Positions 1 through 6,235 of a stretch of DNA of 6,310 bases are shown piece by piece (the stretch's first letter is position 1; every line of letters starts with the position of its first letter). A model generated the notes under the pieces. It searched no databases, had not been told where the DNA came from, and saw only the letters and a program-made list of their open reading frames with translations. The DNA is from Lachnospiraceae bacterium UBA2868 (lineage in GTDB: Bacteria; Bacillota_A; Clostridia; Lachnospirales; Lachnospiraceae). The DNA is taken from assembly GCA_002350465.1 (NCBI GenBank), contig DEEW01000184.1, positions 2,074-8,383 of the forward strand, written 5' to 3'. The translations under genes were made by a program, and so were the position numbers.

Positions 1-7
1 CAGATGC

Positions 8-23
8 CGTTATCATGATAGCG
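8..23. promoter_or_regulatory. Near-palindrome, possible operator
   Basis: The sequence CGTTATCATGATAGCG is a perfect 10-base palindrome (TATCATGATA, 11-20) flanked on each side by one mismatch and then a further complementary CG/CG pair. It lies about 110 bases before the first gene, a reasonable place for a repressor or activator site. It does not match the AraR, XylR or CcpA consensus sequences I know. A palindrome of this length can arise by chance, so the regulatory role is inference. Confidence 0.2.
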
Positions 24-105
24 TAATCACTTACATTCAATTCTGTCGGAGTCGAAGATCTGGTTAACAGGATCCGGTGCCGGGTTGAGTAAGTAAGAAG
101 GATTT

Positions 106-138
106 ATGAAGGAATTTTTGAAGGAGGATCAAAAATGA
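106..138 (+). CDS. Possible 10-codon leader peptide overlapping the binding-protein start
   Basis: A short frame reads MKEFLKEDQK and stops with TGA at 136-138, overlapping the ATG at 135-137 in an ATGA arrangement. It contains the AAGGAGG site of the downstream gene within its own codons. An AAGGA motif at 98-102 precedes its ATG, but the spacing of three bases is short for efficient initiation. If translated, it would couple ribosome traffic to the binding-protein start. No stall-type codon run (for example repeated rare codons) is evident. It may equally be a chance frame in purine-rich leader sequence. Confidence 0.2.
   Translation: MKEFLKEDQK
121..127 (+). promoter_or_regulatory. Strong ribosome binding site of the binding-protein gene
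   Basis: AAGGAGG is a near-perfect Shine-Dalgarno sequence with seven bases to the ATG at 135. It fixes the start of the first gene and predicts high translation, which fits a binding protein needed in excess over its permeases. Confidence 0.9.
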
Positions 139-1598
139 AAAAGAAGTACGTTGGTGTATTGCTTAGCGTAGCAATGGTAGCAAGTCTTCTTGCAGGATGC
201 GGATCCGGCGCGGCTGATGGTGCGGCTGCAGCGGATGCGGCTGTTGAAGCAACGGAAGAGGCTGCAGAAGAAGTAGCAGAAGCTGCTGAAGGTGAAGCAG
301 AGGCTGCAGAGGAAGAGATTCCCACATCCACATTTGGTGATGCAAACGGAACACATCTTGAGATGTGGACATTTGTAGAACTTCACGGACAGCATTACGG
401 CAAGATGGCAGAGATATGGAATGAGCAGAATCCTGACCGTACGATCGAAATCACATGCACAACTTATCCCTATGGGGATATGCACACAAAGCTCCTCACA
501 TCACTTGAGGCAGGTACAGGTGCTCCTGATATCTGTGACGTAGAGGTTGGTCAGTATCCTAACGTTGTAGCAGGTCTTGACAAGTGGCTTGTTCCCCTTG
601 ATTCCGCAGCAGAGCCTTACATGGCTACAATGGTTCCTGCAAGAATGCAGACATACCAGGGTTCAGACGGACACTATTACGGTGCTCCCTACCATGTAGG
701 TGCTACGGCAATGTACTACAATGTAGCAGCAATGGCAGAAGCAATGGGCATCTCAAACGACGAAGTTATTGCTAAGATCGACAGCGTTGTAACATGGGAT
801 GACTATGTAAAGCTCGGAGAAGAGTATAAGGCAGCTATAGGTGCTGATGATAAATATTGGACAAGTGTAGATACAGGCGGAGTTGACTGGCTCTGGATCG
901 CTATGGCTGAGTATGGCGATGACTGGACAGGCGGATTCGAAGGCCCTGCAAATGTTAAGCTTGATTCTGTTAAGCAGATGCTTACAATGCAGCAGGATTG
1001 GCTCAAGAGCGGCCTTGCAATGATCTCGCCCGATGGACACGTTGACCTTGAAGCAGGTTTCCAGAACATCATGGATCACAATATCGTATCATTCCCGAAG
1101 GCACTCTGGTTCATGAGCCGTTTCACAAACTATATGCCTGAGGAAAAAGGTAACTGGTACATTGCTAAATGTCCTGTATTCAAAGCAGGTCAGAAGTGCT
1201 CGGTAGGTATCGGTGGCACAGGTACAGTTGTTACACAGCAGTCACAGGCAAAAGACCTTGCAGCAGAATTCCTTTGCTGGGCTAAGATGTCAGACGAAGG
1301 CGAGCAGAATATCTGGGATACACTCGGATTTGACGTATGTAACACAGCACAGTGGAGCGACGATGCTTTCGCACATGATGACAACAACCAGTTCAACCAG
1401 TACTTTATCAACTATCCTTACGATGTGCTCAATGCAATTGGAATGGACAACATCGGCAAGATTTCAGTAGTTGCCATCAGCCCTACCATCAATGAGTATA
1501 TGTGCACAACAACCCTCAACGAGGTGCTTGAAGATCCTGATTACAGCGTAGACGATGCACTTCAGGAGTGCCAGGACGCAGTAGATATGGAGCAGTAA
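135..1598 (+). CDS. Sugar ABC transporter, lipid-anchored solute-binding protein (family 1, CUT1)
   Basis: This is the extracellular sugar receptor of an ABC importer, 487 residues. Residues 1-21 form a lipoprotein signal (KKK, hydrophobic core, lipobox LLAGC) with Cys22 as the lipidated residue. Residues about 29-61 are an Ala/Glu-rich tether that lifts the binding domain off the membrane. From about 74 the fold looks like a MalE/AraN-type family 1 binding protein: LEMWTF first strand, the LLTSLEAGTGAPDICDV region near 120-136, and a Trp/Tyr-rich stretch at about 241-266 of the kind that stacks on sugar rings. The length is slightly above usual, explained by the tether. It is followed by two permeases and arabinan-type hydrolases, so arabino-oligosaccharides are the likely ligand (context inference; xylo-oligosaccharides are the alternative). 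Isoleucine codons are strongly biased to ATC, as expected for a highly expressed gene. Confidence 0.93.
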   Translation: MKKKYVGVLLSVAMVASLLAGCGSGAADGAAAADAAVEATEEAAEEVAEAAEGEAEAAEEEIPTSTFGDANGTHLEMWTFVELHGQHYGKMAEIWNEQNPDRTIEITCTTYPYGDMHTKLLTSLEAGTGAPDICDVEVGQYPNVVAGLDKWLVPLDSAAEPYMATMVPARMQTYQGSDGHYYGAPYHVGATAMYYNVAAMAEAMGISNDEVIAKIDSVVTWDDYVKLGEEYKAAIGADDKYWTSVDTGGVDWLWIAMAEYGDDWTGGFEGPANVKLDSVKQMLTMQQDWLKSGLAMISPDGHVDLEAGFQNIMDHNIVSFPKALWFMSRFTNYMPEEKGNWYIAKCPVFKAGQKCSVGIGGTGTVVTQQSQAKDLAAEFLCWAKMSDEGEQNIWDTLGFDVCNTAQWSDDAFAHDDNNQFNQYFINYPYDVLNAIGMDNIGKISVVAISPTINEYMCTTTLNEVLEDPDYSVDDALQECQDAVDMEQ

Positions 1599-1649
1599 TA
1601 TCGCATAGATTACAACCTCCCTTATGAAATACAGGTAGTAAAACTTGGT

Positions 1650-1685
1650 TTATGGGGATGCCGGAAGTCTCCGGTATCCCCATAA
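1650..1685 (+). promoter_or_regulatory. Strong stem-loop between binding-protein and permease genes
   Basis: A 16-base arm (1650-1665) pairs with 1670-1685 around a four-base AGTC loop; the only imperfection is one G-U wobble. No run of T follows (the next bases are TTAGTAAAAAG), so it is not a standard Rho-independent terminator. Position just after the binding-protein gene and before the permeases fits the known pattern in which a 3' stem-loop protects the binding-protein transcript and gives it a higher level than the permease message, as described for malE-malF. Partial termination is an alternative. Confidence 0.75.
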
Positions 1686-1718
1686 TTAGTAAAAAGAGAA
1701 GAAGTCGTTTTTGGTAAA

Positions 1719-1738
1719 TGCTCTAAAGATAAAGAGCA
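1719..1738 (+). promoter_or_regulatory. Small hairpin just before the permease ribosome binding site
   Basis: TGCTCT (1719-1724) pairs with AGAGCA (1733-1738) around an eight-base A-rich loop. It ends two bases before the AAGGAG ribosome binding site at 1741-1746. Six base pairs with a large loop is weak, so a regulatory role is tentative; it might modulate access to the binding site or be incidental. Confidence 0.25.
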
Positions 1739-1754
1739 AGAAGGAGATCAAGGT

Positions 1755-2651
1755 ATGAAAGGTAAGAAATTCGTTTATTCACAGAAGGTAGCCCCGTATG
1801 TGTTTGTAGTACCTTTTATATTAAGCTTTGCCATATTTTGGATATATCCGCTTATCACGGCGTTCACCATGAGCTTTCAGGATATAGGGGCAATTGATTC
1901 GGAATGGATCGGGTTCAAAAACTATACCAAGCTTTTAAAGGACAAGGTCTTTTTGATAGCAGTAGCCAACAGCGCAAAATATATGTTCTTCACGCTGGTT
2001 CTGCTGATTCCGTTCCCCATGCTGTTTGCCGTACTTATGGATTCGAATGTGGTTAAGGCCAAGGGCGTATGGAAGGCACTGCTTTACATGCCGGCACTTA
2101 CTTCCGTAGTAATATCCGGTACACTTTTCCGTCTTATGTTCACTGAATACAAGACAGGACAGATGAATCTGATTACTCAGGCATTAGGCCTCGGAACATA
2201 TAAATGGTTAAAAAACGGCTGGTCAGGTATGCTGGCGTTGCTGATCCTTGCATGCTGGCGCTGGACCGGTGTAAATATGCTTTACTTCCTGTCGGGATTA
2301 AAAGCTATAGATACATCACTGTATGAAGCGGCTGACATTGACGGCGCAACGCCGGTGCAGAAATTCTTCTATGTAACCCTGCCGCTACTTAAACCCACAA
2401 CAATCTATGTTCTTACGATCTCTGTATATGCGGGACTTGCGATGTTCCTTGAATCCTATATGTTATGGGCCGGCAACTCATCACCCAACAATATTGGTCT
2501 TACGATCGTCGGATATCTGTATAAGCGCGGGATAGAGAAGAACAACATGGGTTATGCATGTGCAGTCGGTGTAGTACTGCTGGTAGTGGCACTTATCATT
2601 AACTTCACGCAGCTTATATTAAACGGCACATTCAAGAAGGAGGAGGATTGA
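1755..2651 (+). CDS. Sugar ABC transporter permease, first subunit (MalF/UgpA/AraP type)
   Basis: This is an integral membrane subunit of a CUT1 sugar importer, 298 residues, typical for the family. Hydrophobic segments are visible at about 13-36, 71-96, 107-127, 157-181, 213-236 and 266-290, giving the expected six spans. The cytoplasmic EAA loop that docks on the ATPase is clear at 191-212: EAADIDGA, then a five-residue spacer and FYVTLPLLKP. The start is supported by AAGGAG at 1741-1746 with eight bases of spacing. It ends two bases before the next permease start, and the two should form the membrane heterodimer. In an arabinan locus the nearest role is that of AraP of Bacillus subtilis. 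No ATPase gene is in the window, so it presumably uses a shared MsmX/MsmK-type ATPase (inference). Confidence 0.93.
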   Translation: MKGKKFVYSQKVAPYVFVVPFILSFAIFWIYPLITAFTMSFQDIGAIDSEWIGFKNYTKLLKDKVFLIAVANSAKYMFFTLVLLIPFPMLFAVLMDSNVVKAKGVWKALLYMPALTSVVISGTLFRLMFTEYKTGQMNLITQALGLGTYKWLKNGWSGMLALLILACWRWTGVNMLYFLSGLKAIDTSLYEAADIDGATPVQKFFYVTLPLLKPTTIYVLTISVYAGLAMFLESYMLWAGNSSPNNIGLTIVGYLYKRGIEKNNMGYACAVGVVLLVVALIINFTQLILNGTFKKEED

Positions 2652-2653
2652 TC

Positions 2654-3529
2654 ATGGAAAACGCTAAAGTAAGAAATCTTTCTCATTCGCCCAGAAGAAT
2701 CATCGGCTCTATATTCGGAACGGGATTTTTTGCGGCACTGTGTGCAATAATCGTATTCCCGGTGCTCGCAGGGCTTCTTGCCTCCTTCAGACCGGGTACT
2801 GAGCTTATAAGACGGGGACTGGCACTTGATTTTAACCCGAAGACAATGACGCTTGCAAACTATGCGTATCTGTTCGGAGGGAATGCCGACAGCAAGAAGT
2901 ACTTCATGTGGTACAGGAATTCGCTGGTTATTACCATAGTTTCCGTGGTAGTCACACTGCTCATATGTTACTTTGTGGCATACGGACTTACAATGTATGA
3001 CTACAAGCTCAAGAATTTCCTGTTCACACTTGTCCTTGCAACAATGATGGTTCCGTTTGAGATACTGATGCTCCCTATGTACAAGGAGATCATAAAGCTG
3101 GGACTCATCGATACATACACCGGCGTGATTATAACCGGAGTTGTGAATGCATCTACTGTGTTCTTCTTCAGACAGTATCTTTCGGGACTTCCGAAGGAGC
3201 TTTTAAGCGCAGCCAGAATAGACGGAGCCAACGAGTATTATATATCAGTGAAAATCATACTGCCGCTTGCAAAGCCCGCCTTTGCATCAATGGGCATCCT
3301 GTCGGCAATGGGAACATGGAATGCCATACTGTGGCCTCTGCTCGTACTAAAAGGTGCTGAAAAGTTCACGCTTCCTATCGGACTTAACACACTGCTTACA
3401 CCGTACGGTAACAATTATGATGTTCTGATTGCAGGATCCATGTTCGGGATACTTCCCATATTCATAATATTCCTGCTCTTCCAGAAGTACATCATAGACG
3501 GAATGACCGCCGGAGCAGTAAAGGGCTGA
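2654..3529 (+). CDS. Sugar ABC transporter permease, second subunit (MalG/LacG/AraQ type)
   Basis: This is the partner membrane subunit, 291 residues from the chosen ATG. Hydrophobic spans lie at about 19-43, 91-115, 121-142, 155-172, 210-233 and 258-282. The EAA-type loop is at about 183-210, read as LLSAARIDGA followed by IILPLAKPAF, with Ala-Ala-Arg replacing the usual Glu-Ala-Ala, as is common in MalG-type subunits. A TTG two codons upstream (2648) opens the frame slightly earlier, but it lies only one base after the AGGAGG at 2641-2646; the ATG at 2654 has seven bases of spacing and is preferred. That ribosome binding site sits inside the last codons of the previous permease, so the two are probably translationally coupled. 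Three stops in a row (TGA TAA TAA) close the gene. Confidence 0.93.
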   Translation: MENAKVRNLSHSPRRIIGSIFGTGFFAALCAIIVFPVLAGLLASFRPGTELIRRGLALDFNPKTMTLANYAYLFGGNADSKKYFMWYRNSLVITIVSVVVTLLICYFVAYGLTMYDYKLKNFLFTLVLATMMVPFEILMLPMYKEIIKLGLIDTYTGVIITGVVNASTVFFFRQYLSGLPKELLSAARIDGANEYYISVKIILPLAKPAFASMGILSAMGTWNAILWPLLVLKGAEKFTLPIGLNTLLTPYGNNYDVLIAGSMFGILPIFIIFLLFQKYIIDGMTAGAVKG

Positions 3530-3555
3530 TAATAATCTGCAAGGAAATATATAAA

Positions 3556-4512
3556 ATGGATACAACAAAGAAACTCAAATACAACGAACCCTGGATACTG
3601 CAGCGCGCGGACCCATATGTGTACAGGCATACGGACGGTTCCTACTATTTTACGGCTTCCGTTCCGGCGTATGATGGAATATTTATCAGAAAGGCAGACT
3701 CCTTGGCAAACCTTCCCGATGCGCCTGAGACGGAGGTGTGGCACAAGCATGAATCCGGTCCTGCAAGCATACATATATGGGCACCGGAGCTGCACTTTAT
3801 TGATGGGTCCTGGTATATCTATTTTGCCGGAGGAGACAGGGATGATATATGGAATATCAGACCGTACGTGCTTCGGTGTGACGATGCTGATCCCATAACG
3901 GGTTCATGGACTGAGCTTGGCAAAATACAGAGGGCGGATGAAGATGAGTTCTCGTTTGAGGCCTTCTCCCTAGATGCCACCGTGTTTGAGAACAAGGGCA
4001 AATATTATTACATATGGGCTGAGAAGGTCGGAGTAGGCAAACAGATCAGTAATCTGTACATAGCTGAAATGGAGACTCCGTGGAAGCTTGCTACGGTCCA
4101 GGTAATGCTTACGACTCCCGATTATGACTGGGAGCGTGTGGGTTTCTGGGTCAACGAAGGGCCCGCAGTAATTAAGAGAGGCGGCAAAATATTCCTTACC
4201 TATTCCGCAAGCGAAACCGGAAAAGCGTATTGTATGGGAATGCTGACCGCGGATGAGGACGCAGATCTTCTTGATCCTCTGTCGTGGAAAAAAGAGAGAT
4301 ATCCGGTTCTTGCATCTGATGATAAGCTGGGGATTTTCGGACCGGGACACAACTCCTTTACCGTTGACGAAGAAGGCAACGACATATGTGTTTATCACGC
4401 AAGGGGTGAAGAGACGATAGAAGGAGATCCTTTGTACAATCCGAATCGCCACGCCATGCTTATGAAAGTAAAGTGGGACAATAACGGGCGGCCGGTGTTC
4501 TCGTATAAATAG
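3556..4512 (+). CDS. Cytoplasmic GH43 exo-arabinofuranosidase-like glycoside hydrolase
   Basis: This is a family 43 five-bladed beta-propeller hydrolase of 318 residues with no signal peptide, so it acts in the cytoplasm on imported oligosaccharides. The inverting catalytic set is visible: Asp19 in RADPYVY (base), Asp140 in LDATVF (pKa modulator) and Glu201 in NEGPAV (acid). HIWAPELHFIDGSWYIYFA (73-91) and GPGHNS (262-267), the latter with the conserved His, are also typical. The length fits a single-domain enzyme without the C-terminal beta-sandwich found in beta-xylosidases. Overall pattern recalls Lactobacillus LbAraf43-type enzymes (I believe subfamily GH43_26), which remove terminal L-arabinose from alpha-1,5-arabino-oligosaccharides; the subfamily is from memory. 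AAGGA at 3541-3545 supports the start. The gene follows the permease after 26 bases. Confidence 0.88.
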   Translation: MDTTKKLKYNEPWILQRADPYVYRHTDGSYYFTASVPAYDGIFIRKADSLANLPDAPETEVWHKHESGPASIHIWAPELHFIDGSWYIYFAGGDRDDIWNIRPYVLRCDDADPITGSWTELGKIQRADEDEFSFEAFSLDATVFENKGKYYYIWAEKVGVGKQISNLYIAEMETPWKLATVQVMLTTPDYDWERVGFWVNEGPAVIKRGGKIFLTYSASETGKAYCMGMLTADEDADLLDPLSWKKERYPVLASDDKLGIFGPGHNSFTVDEEGNDICVYHARGEETIEGDPLYNPNRHAMLMKVKWDNNGRPVFSYK

Positions 4513-4533
4513 GACTAAATCTTCTCTTTGTGA

Positions 4534-4584
4534 CACTGTGGATGCGGCGATCGATCTCATTGCCGCATCCCGGTGCGCTTTTTT
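4534..4584 (+). terminator. Terminator-like hairpin between the two GH43 genes
   Basis: A 12-base arm (4540-4551) pairs with 4559-4570, with one G-U wobble and a seven-base loop. A weaker outer stem (CACT at 4534-4537 with GGTG at 4572-4575) brings the paired region to within three bases of six T residues at 4579-4584. This resembles an intrinsic terminator, imperfect because the strong stem itself is eight bases from the T run. No promoter is visible in the 26 bases between the T run and the next ATG, so it probably acts as a partial terminator or processing site that lowers expression of the downstream genes. Confidence 0.6.
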
Positions 4585-4596
4585 CTCAAAATTCTA

Positions 4597-4601
4597 GGGA
4601 G
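4597..4601 (+). promoter_or_regulatory. Ribosome binding site that fixes the start of the second GH43 gene
   Basis: GGGAG, within TAGGGAGAAAA, lies nine bases before the ATG at 4611. It decides between this ATG and an in-frame GTG at 4530, whose extra 27 residues would be encoded by the terminator hairpin and would hide the lipoprotein signal peptide. Confidence 0.8.
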
Positions 4602-4610
4602 AAAATCATT

Positions 4611-6185
4611 ATGATCAGAAATTTTATCGCAGCCGGAATGGTTATGGTTATAACTTCGGTTTTAATGTCGGGATGCACGGGGGGATCTGCAGCATCCCGA
4701 CTGCCCGAAGAACTTGGAGCAGATATGATAAAGAAAGGGTCTGTTACCACAAAAGGAACACTTCATGATCCCCAGGTAATAGTGGGAGATGACGGGACAT
4801 ACTATTGTTACGGCTCTCATATGACAGCTGCAACTTCGGAAGATCTTGTAACATGGAAGAGCTGGGCAAACAGCGTTACAAAGGCAAACAAGATATTTGA
4901 CAACCTGCTGGTCGAGCCCTTCGATGCTTTTTCATATGTGGGGAAAAATGATCAGAGGAGTTACTCTGTCTGGGCACCGAGCGTTATATACAACAAGACT
5001 ACCGGAAAGTACATGATGTATTTTTGCACCACATCTTCGTATATCAAATCGGACATTACCCTTGCAACATCCGATAATATTAACGGTCCGTACCATTACG
5101 AAAAAACCGTTCTGTATTCCGGCTTTACCAATCCCGTCCTCAAGAAGACCGATTATTACGATGTGATGGGAGAGGACAAGGAACATAGGAAAAGGTATAT
5201 AACCGCTGCGGGATATAACAACCAGCTTTGGCCAAATGCCATAGACCCCGCGATGTTTTATGATAAGGATGACAGATTGTGGATGGTATACGGTTCATGG
5301 TCGGGAGGAATATTTATCCTCGAACTCGATCCTGCTACGGGAGATGTGATCCATCCGGAGACAAACGACGAAACCGAAACCGACAAGTATTTCGGAAAGA
5401 GGCTTATCGGAGGCGGACATCATCCGATAGAGGGGCCTTATATCCATTATGATACGGGCACAGGCTATTATTACCTGTTCCTCTCATACGGTAATCTTCA
5501 GGCCGACGGCGGGTACCAGATCAGGGTGCTTAGGAGTGACAGACCGGATGGTGTATATACGGATGTGGCAGGGAAGAGCCTTGGGGTTAACGGAGACCTT
5601 GAGTCATACAACGAATACGGAACAAAGCTTATGGGGAACTACACCCTGCCAAGCCTTGATGTGACATATATGGCGCCGGGAGGGCAGTCCACCTTTACAG
5701 GAGCCGATGGCAAGCTTTATATAGTTTATCATCAGAGATTTGCAAACAAAGGGGAGACCCATAATGTCCGCGTTCATCAAATGGCGATGAATGAAGACGG
5801 CTGGCCGTGCATTTTCCCGTTTGCGACCTGCGGTGAGACCCTATCTGATGAGGGATACAAACAGACTGATCCCGCGGGAACATTTTATGTGCTTGATCAT
5901 GGACTTGCGGTAAACAGCAAGGTAAATGAGCCTGTAACCTGCACGTTTTCCGACGGGGTTATAAGCGGGGACGTTACAGGAACTTATACGGTTACTGAAG
6001 GTACAAATTACGTGACGCTTAATATAGGCAAGGCCGTATACAAGGGCGTCATGATTAATCTGACGGATGAAGCCGGAAACAATGTATTCTGTATAAGCGC
6101 AACAGGAGATAACAATCACTCGATATGGTGCGTACATTATATGGTTGACGAAGAGGCTGATGCCACTGATAATATAAAACAATGA
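4611..6185 (+). CDS. Lipid-anchored GH43 endo-arabinanase-like enzyme with C-terminal beta domain
   Basis: The product is 524 residues and probably an extracellular arabinan endo-1,5-alpha-L-arabinosidase. Residues 1-21 form a lipoprotein signal ending in LMSGC, with Cys22 the anchored residue. The GH43 propeller spans about 48-410. The catalytic set is visible as Asp53 in LHDPQV (base), Asp212 in NAIDPAMFYD (pKa modulator) and Glu274 in PIEGPYI (acid). WAPSVIYN (121-128), YGSWSGG (227-233) and RVHQMAMNEDGWP (387-399) match the AbnB/Arb43B group of two-domain endo-arabinanases. Residues about 423-511 form a beta-rich C-terminal domain of the GH43_C kind, ending in a low-complexity acidic tail. 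The position where the upstream GH43 has GPGHNS reads PGGQS (356-360) here. The enzyme would produce oligosaccharides at the cell surface for the transporter encoded upstream. Exo-activity or action on another arabinose-containing polymer cannot be excluded. Confidence 0.88.
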   Translation: MIRNFIAAGMVMVITSVLMSGCTGGSAASRLPEELGADMIKKGSVTTKGTLHDPQVIVGDDGTYYCYGSHMTAATSEDLVTWKSWANSVTKANKIFDNLLVEPFDAFSYVGKNDQRSYSVWAPSVIYNKTTGKYMMYFCTTSSYIKSDITLATSDNINGPYHYEKTVLYSGFTNPVLKKTDYYDVMGEDKEHRKRYITAAGYNNQLWPNAIDPAMFYDKDDRLWMVYGSWSGGIFILELDPATGDVIHPETNDETETDKYFGKRLIGGGHHPIEGPYIHYDTGTGYYYLFLSYGNLQADGGYQIRVLRSDRPDGVYTDVAGKSLGVNGDLESYNEYGTKLMGNYTLPSLDVTYMAPGGQSTFTGADGKLYIVYHQRFANKGETHNVRVHQMAMNEDGWPCIFPFATCGETLSDEGYKQTDPAGTFYVLDHGLAVNSKVNEPVTCTFSDGVISGDVTGTYTVTEGTNYVTLNIGKAVYKGVMINLTDEAGNNVFCISATGDNNHSIWCVHYMVDEEADATDNIKQ

Positions 6186-6220
6186 GTTTCGCGCAAAAGA
6201 CGGCGCTTTCAAAATCATGA

Positions 6221-6227
6221 AAAGGAG
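6221..6227 (+). promoter_or_regulatory. Ribosome binding site of the GH51 gene
   Basis: AAAGGAG lies eight bases before the ATG at 6236 and supports that start. The gap from the previous stop is 50 bases, with no visible promoter or terminator, so co-transcription is likely. Confidence 0.85.
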
Positions 6228-6235
6228 AAGTTATT

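Larger units (their letters stand above)
1..134 (+). other. Leader region upstream of the operon, no secure gene
   Basis: No convincing gene is visible. Three forward frames enter from the left edge and stop at 16-18, 24-26 and 65-67, so the tail of an upstream gene could end here; the two longer tails read DAVIMIA and a 21-codon Arg/Ser-rich stretch, neither recognisable. I see no convincing -35/-10 pair and no clear catabolite-repression (cre) or AraR-type operator. Three purine-rich, ribosome-binding-like motifs lie in series at 95-102, 108-113 and 120-127; only the last is well placed for the gene at 135. The main promoter is probably either outside the window or too divergent to call. 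Confidence 0.5.

Noticed and set aside
29..60. Possible promoter around TACATT (32-37)
   Set aside because: No acceptable -35 hexamer lies 16-18 bases upstream and the neighbouring sequence gives no further support.
753..1079. Long frames on the opposite strand within the binding-protein gene and elsewhere
   Set aside because: They lie antisense to well-supported genes, lack ribosome binding sites and show no recognisable protein features.
1640..1653. Imperfect inverted repeat TAAAACTTGGTTTA, considered as a regulator operator
   Set aside because: It is short, A/T-rich, imperfect and overlaps the base of the strong stem-loop; it does not extend to a full XylR- or AraR-type site.
2648..2653. 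TTG start two codons before the chosen ATG of the second permease
   Set aside because: It lies one base after AGGAGG, too close for initiation, whereas the ATG at 2654 has seven bases of spacing.
4530..4610. GTG start that extends the lipid-anchored GH43 by 27 residues
   Set aside because: The extension is encoded by the terminator-like hairpin, has no good ribosome binding site, and buries the lipoprotein signal peptide that begins at the ATG at 4611.
6190..6208. GCGC...GCGC inverted repeat before the GH51 gene, considered as a terminator
   Set aside because: Only four base pairs with an eight-base loop and no T run after it; likely chance.
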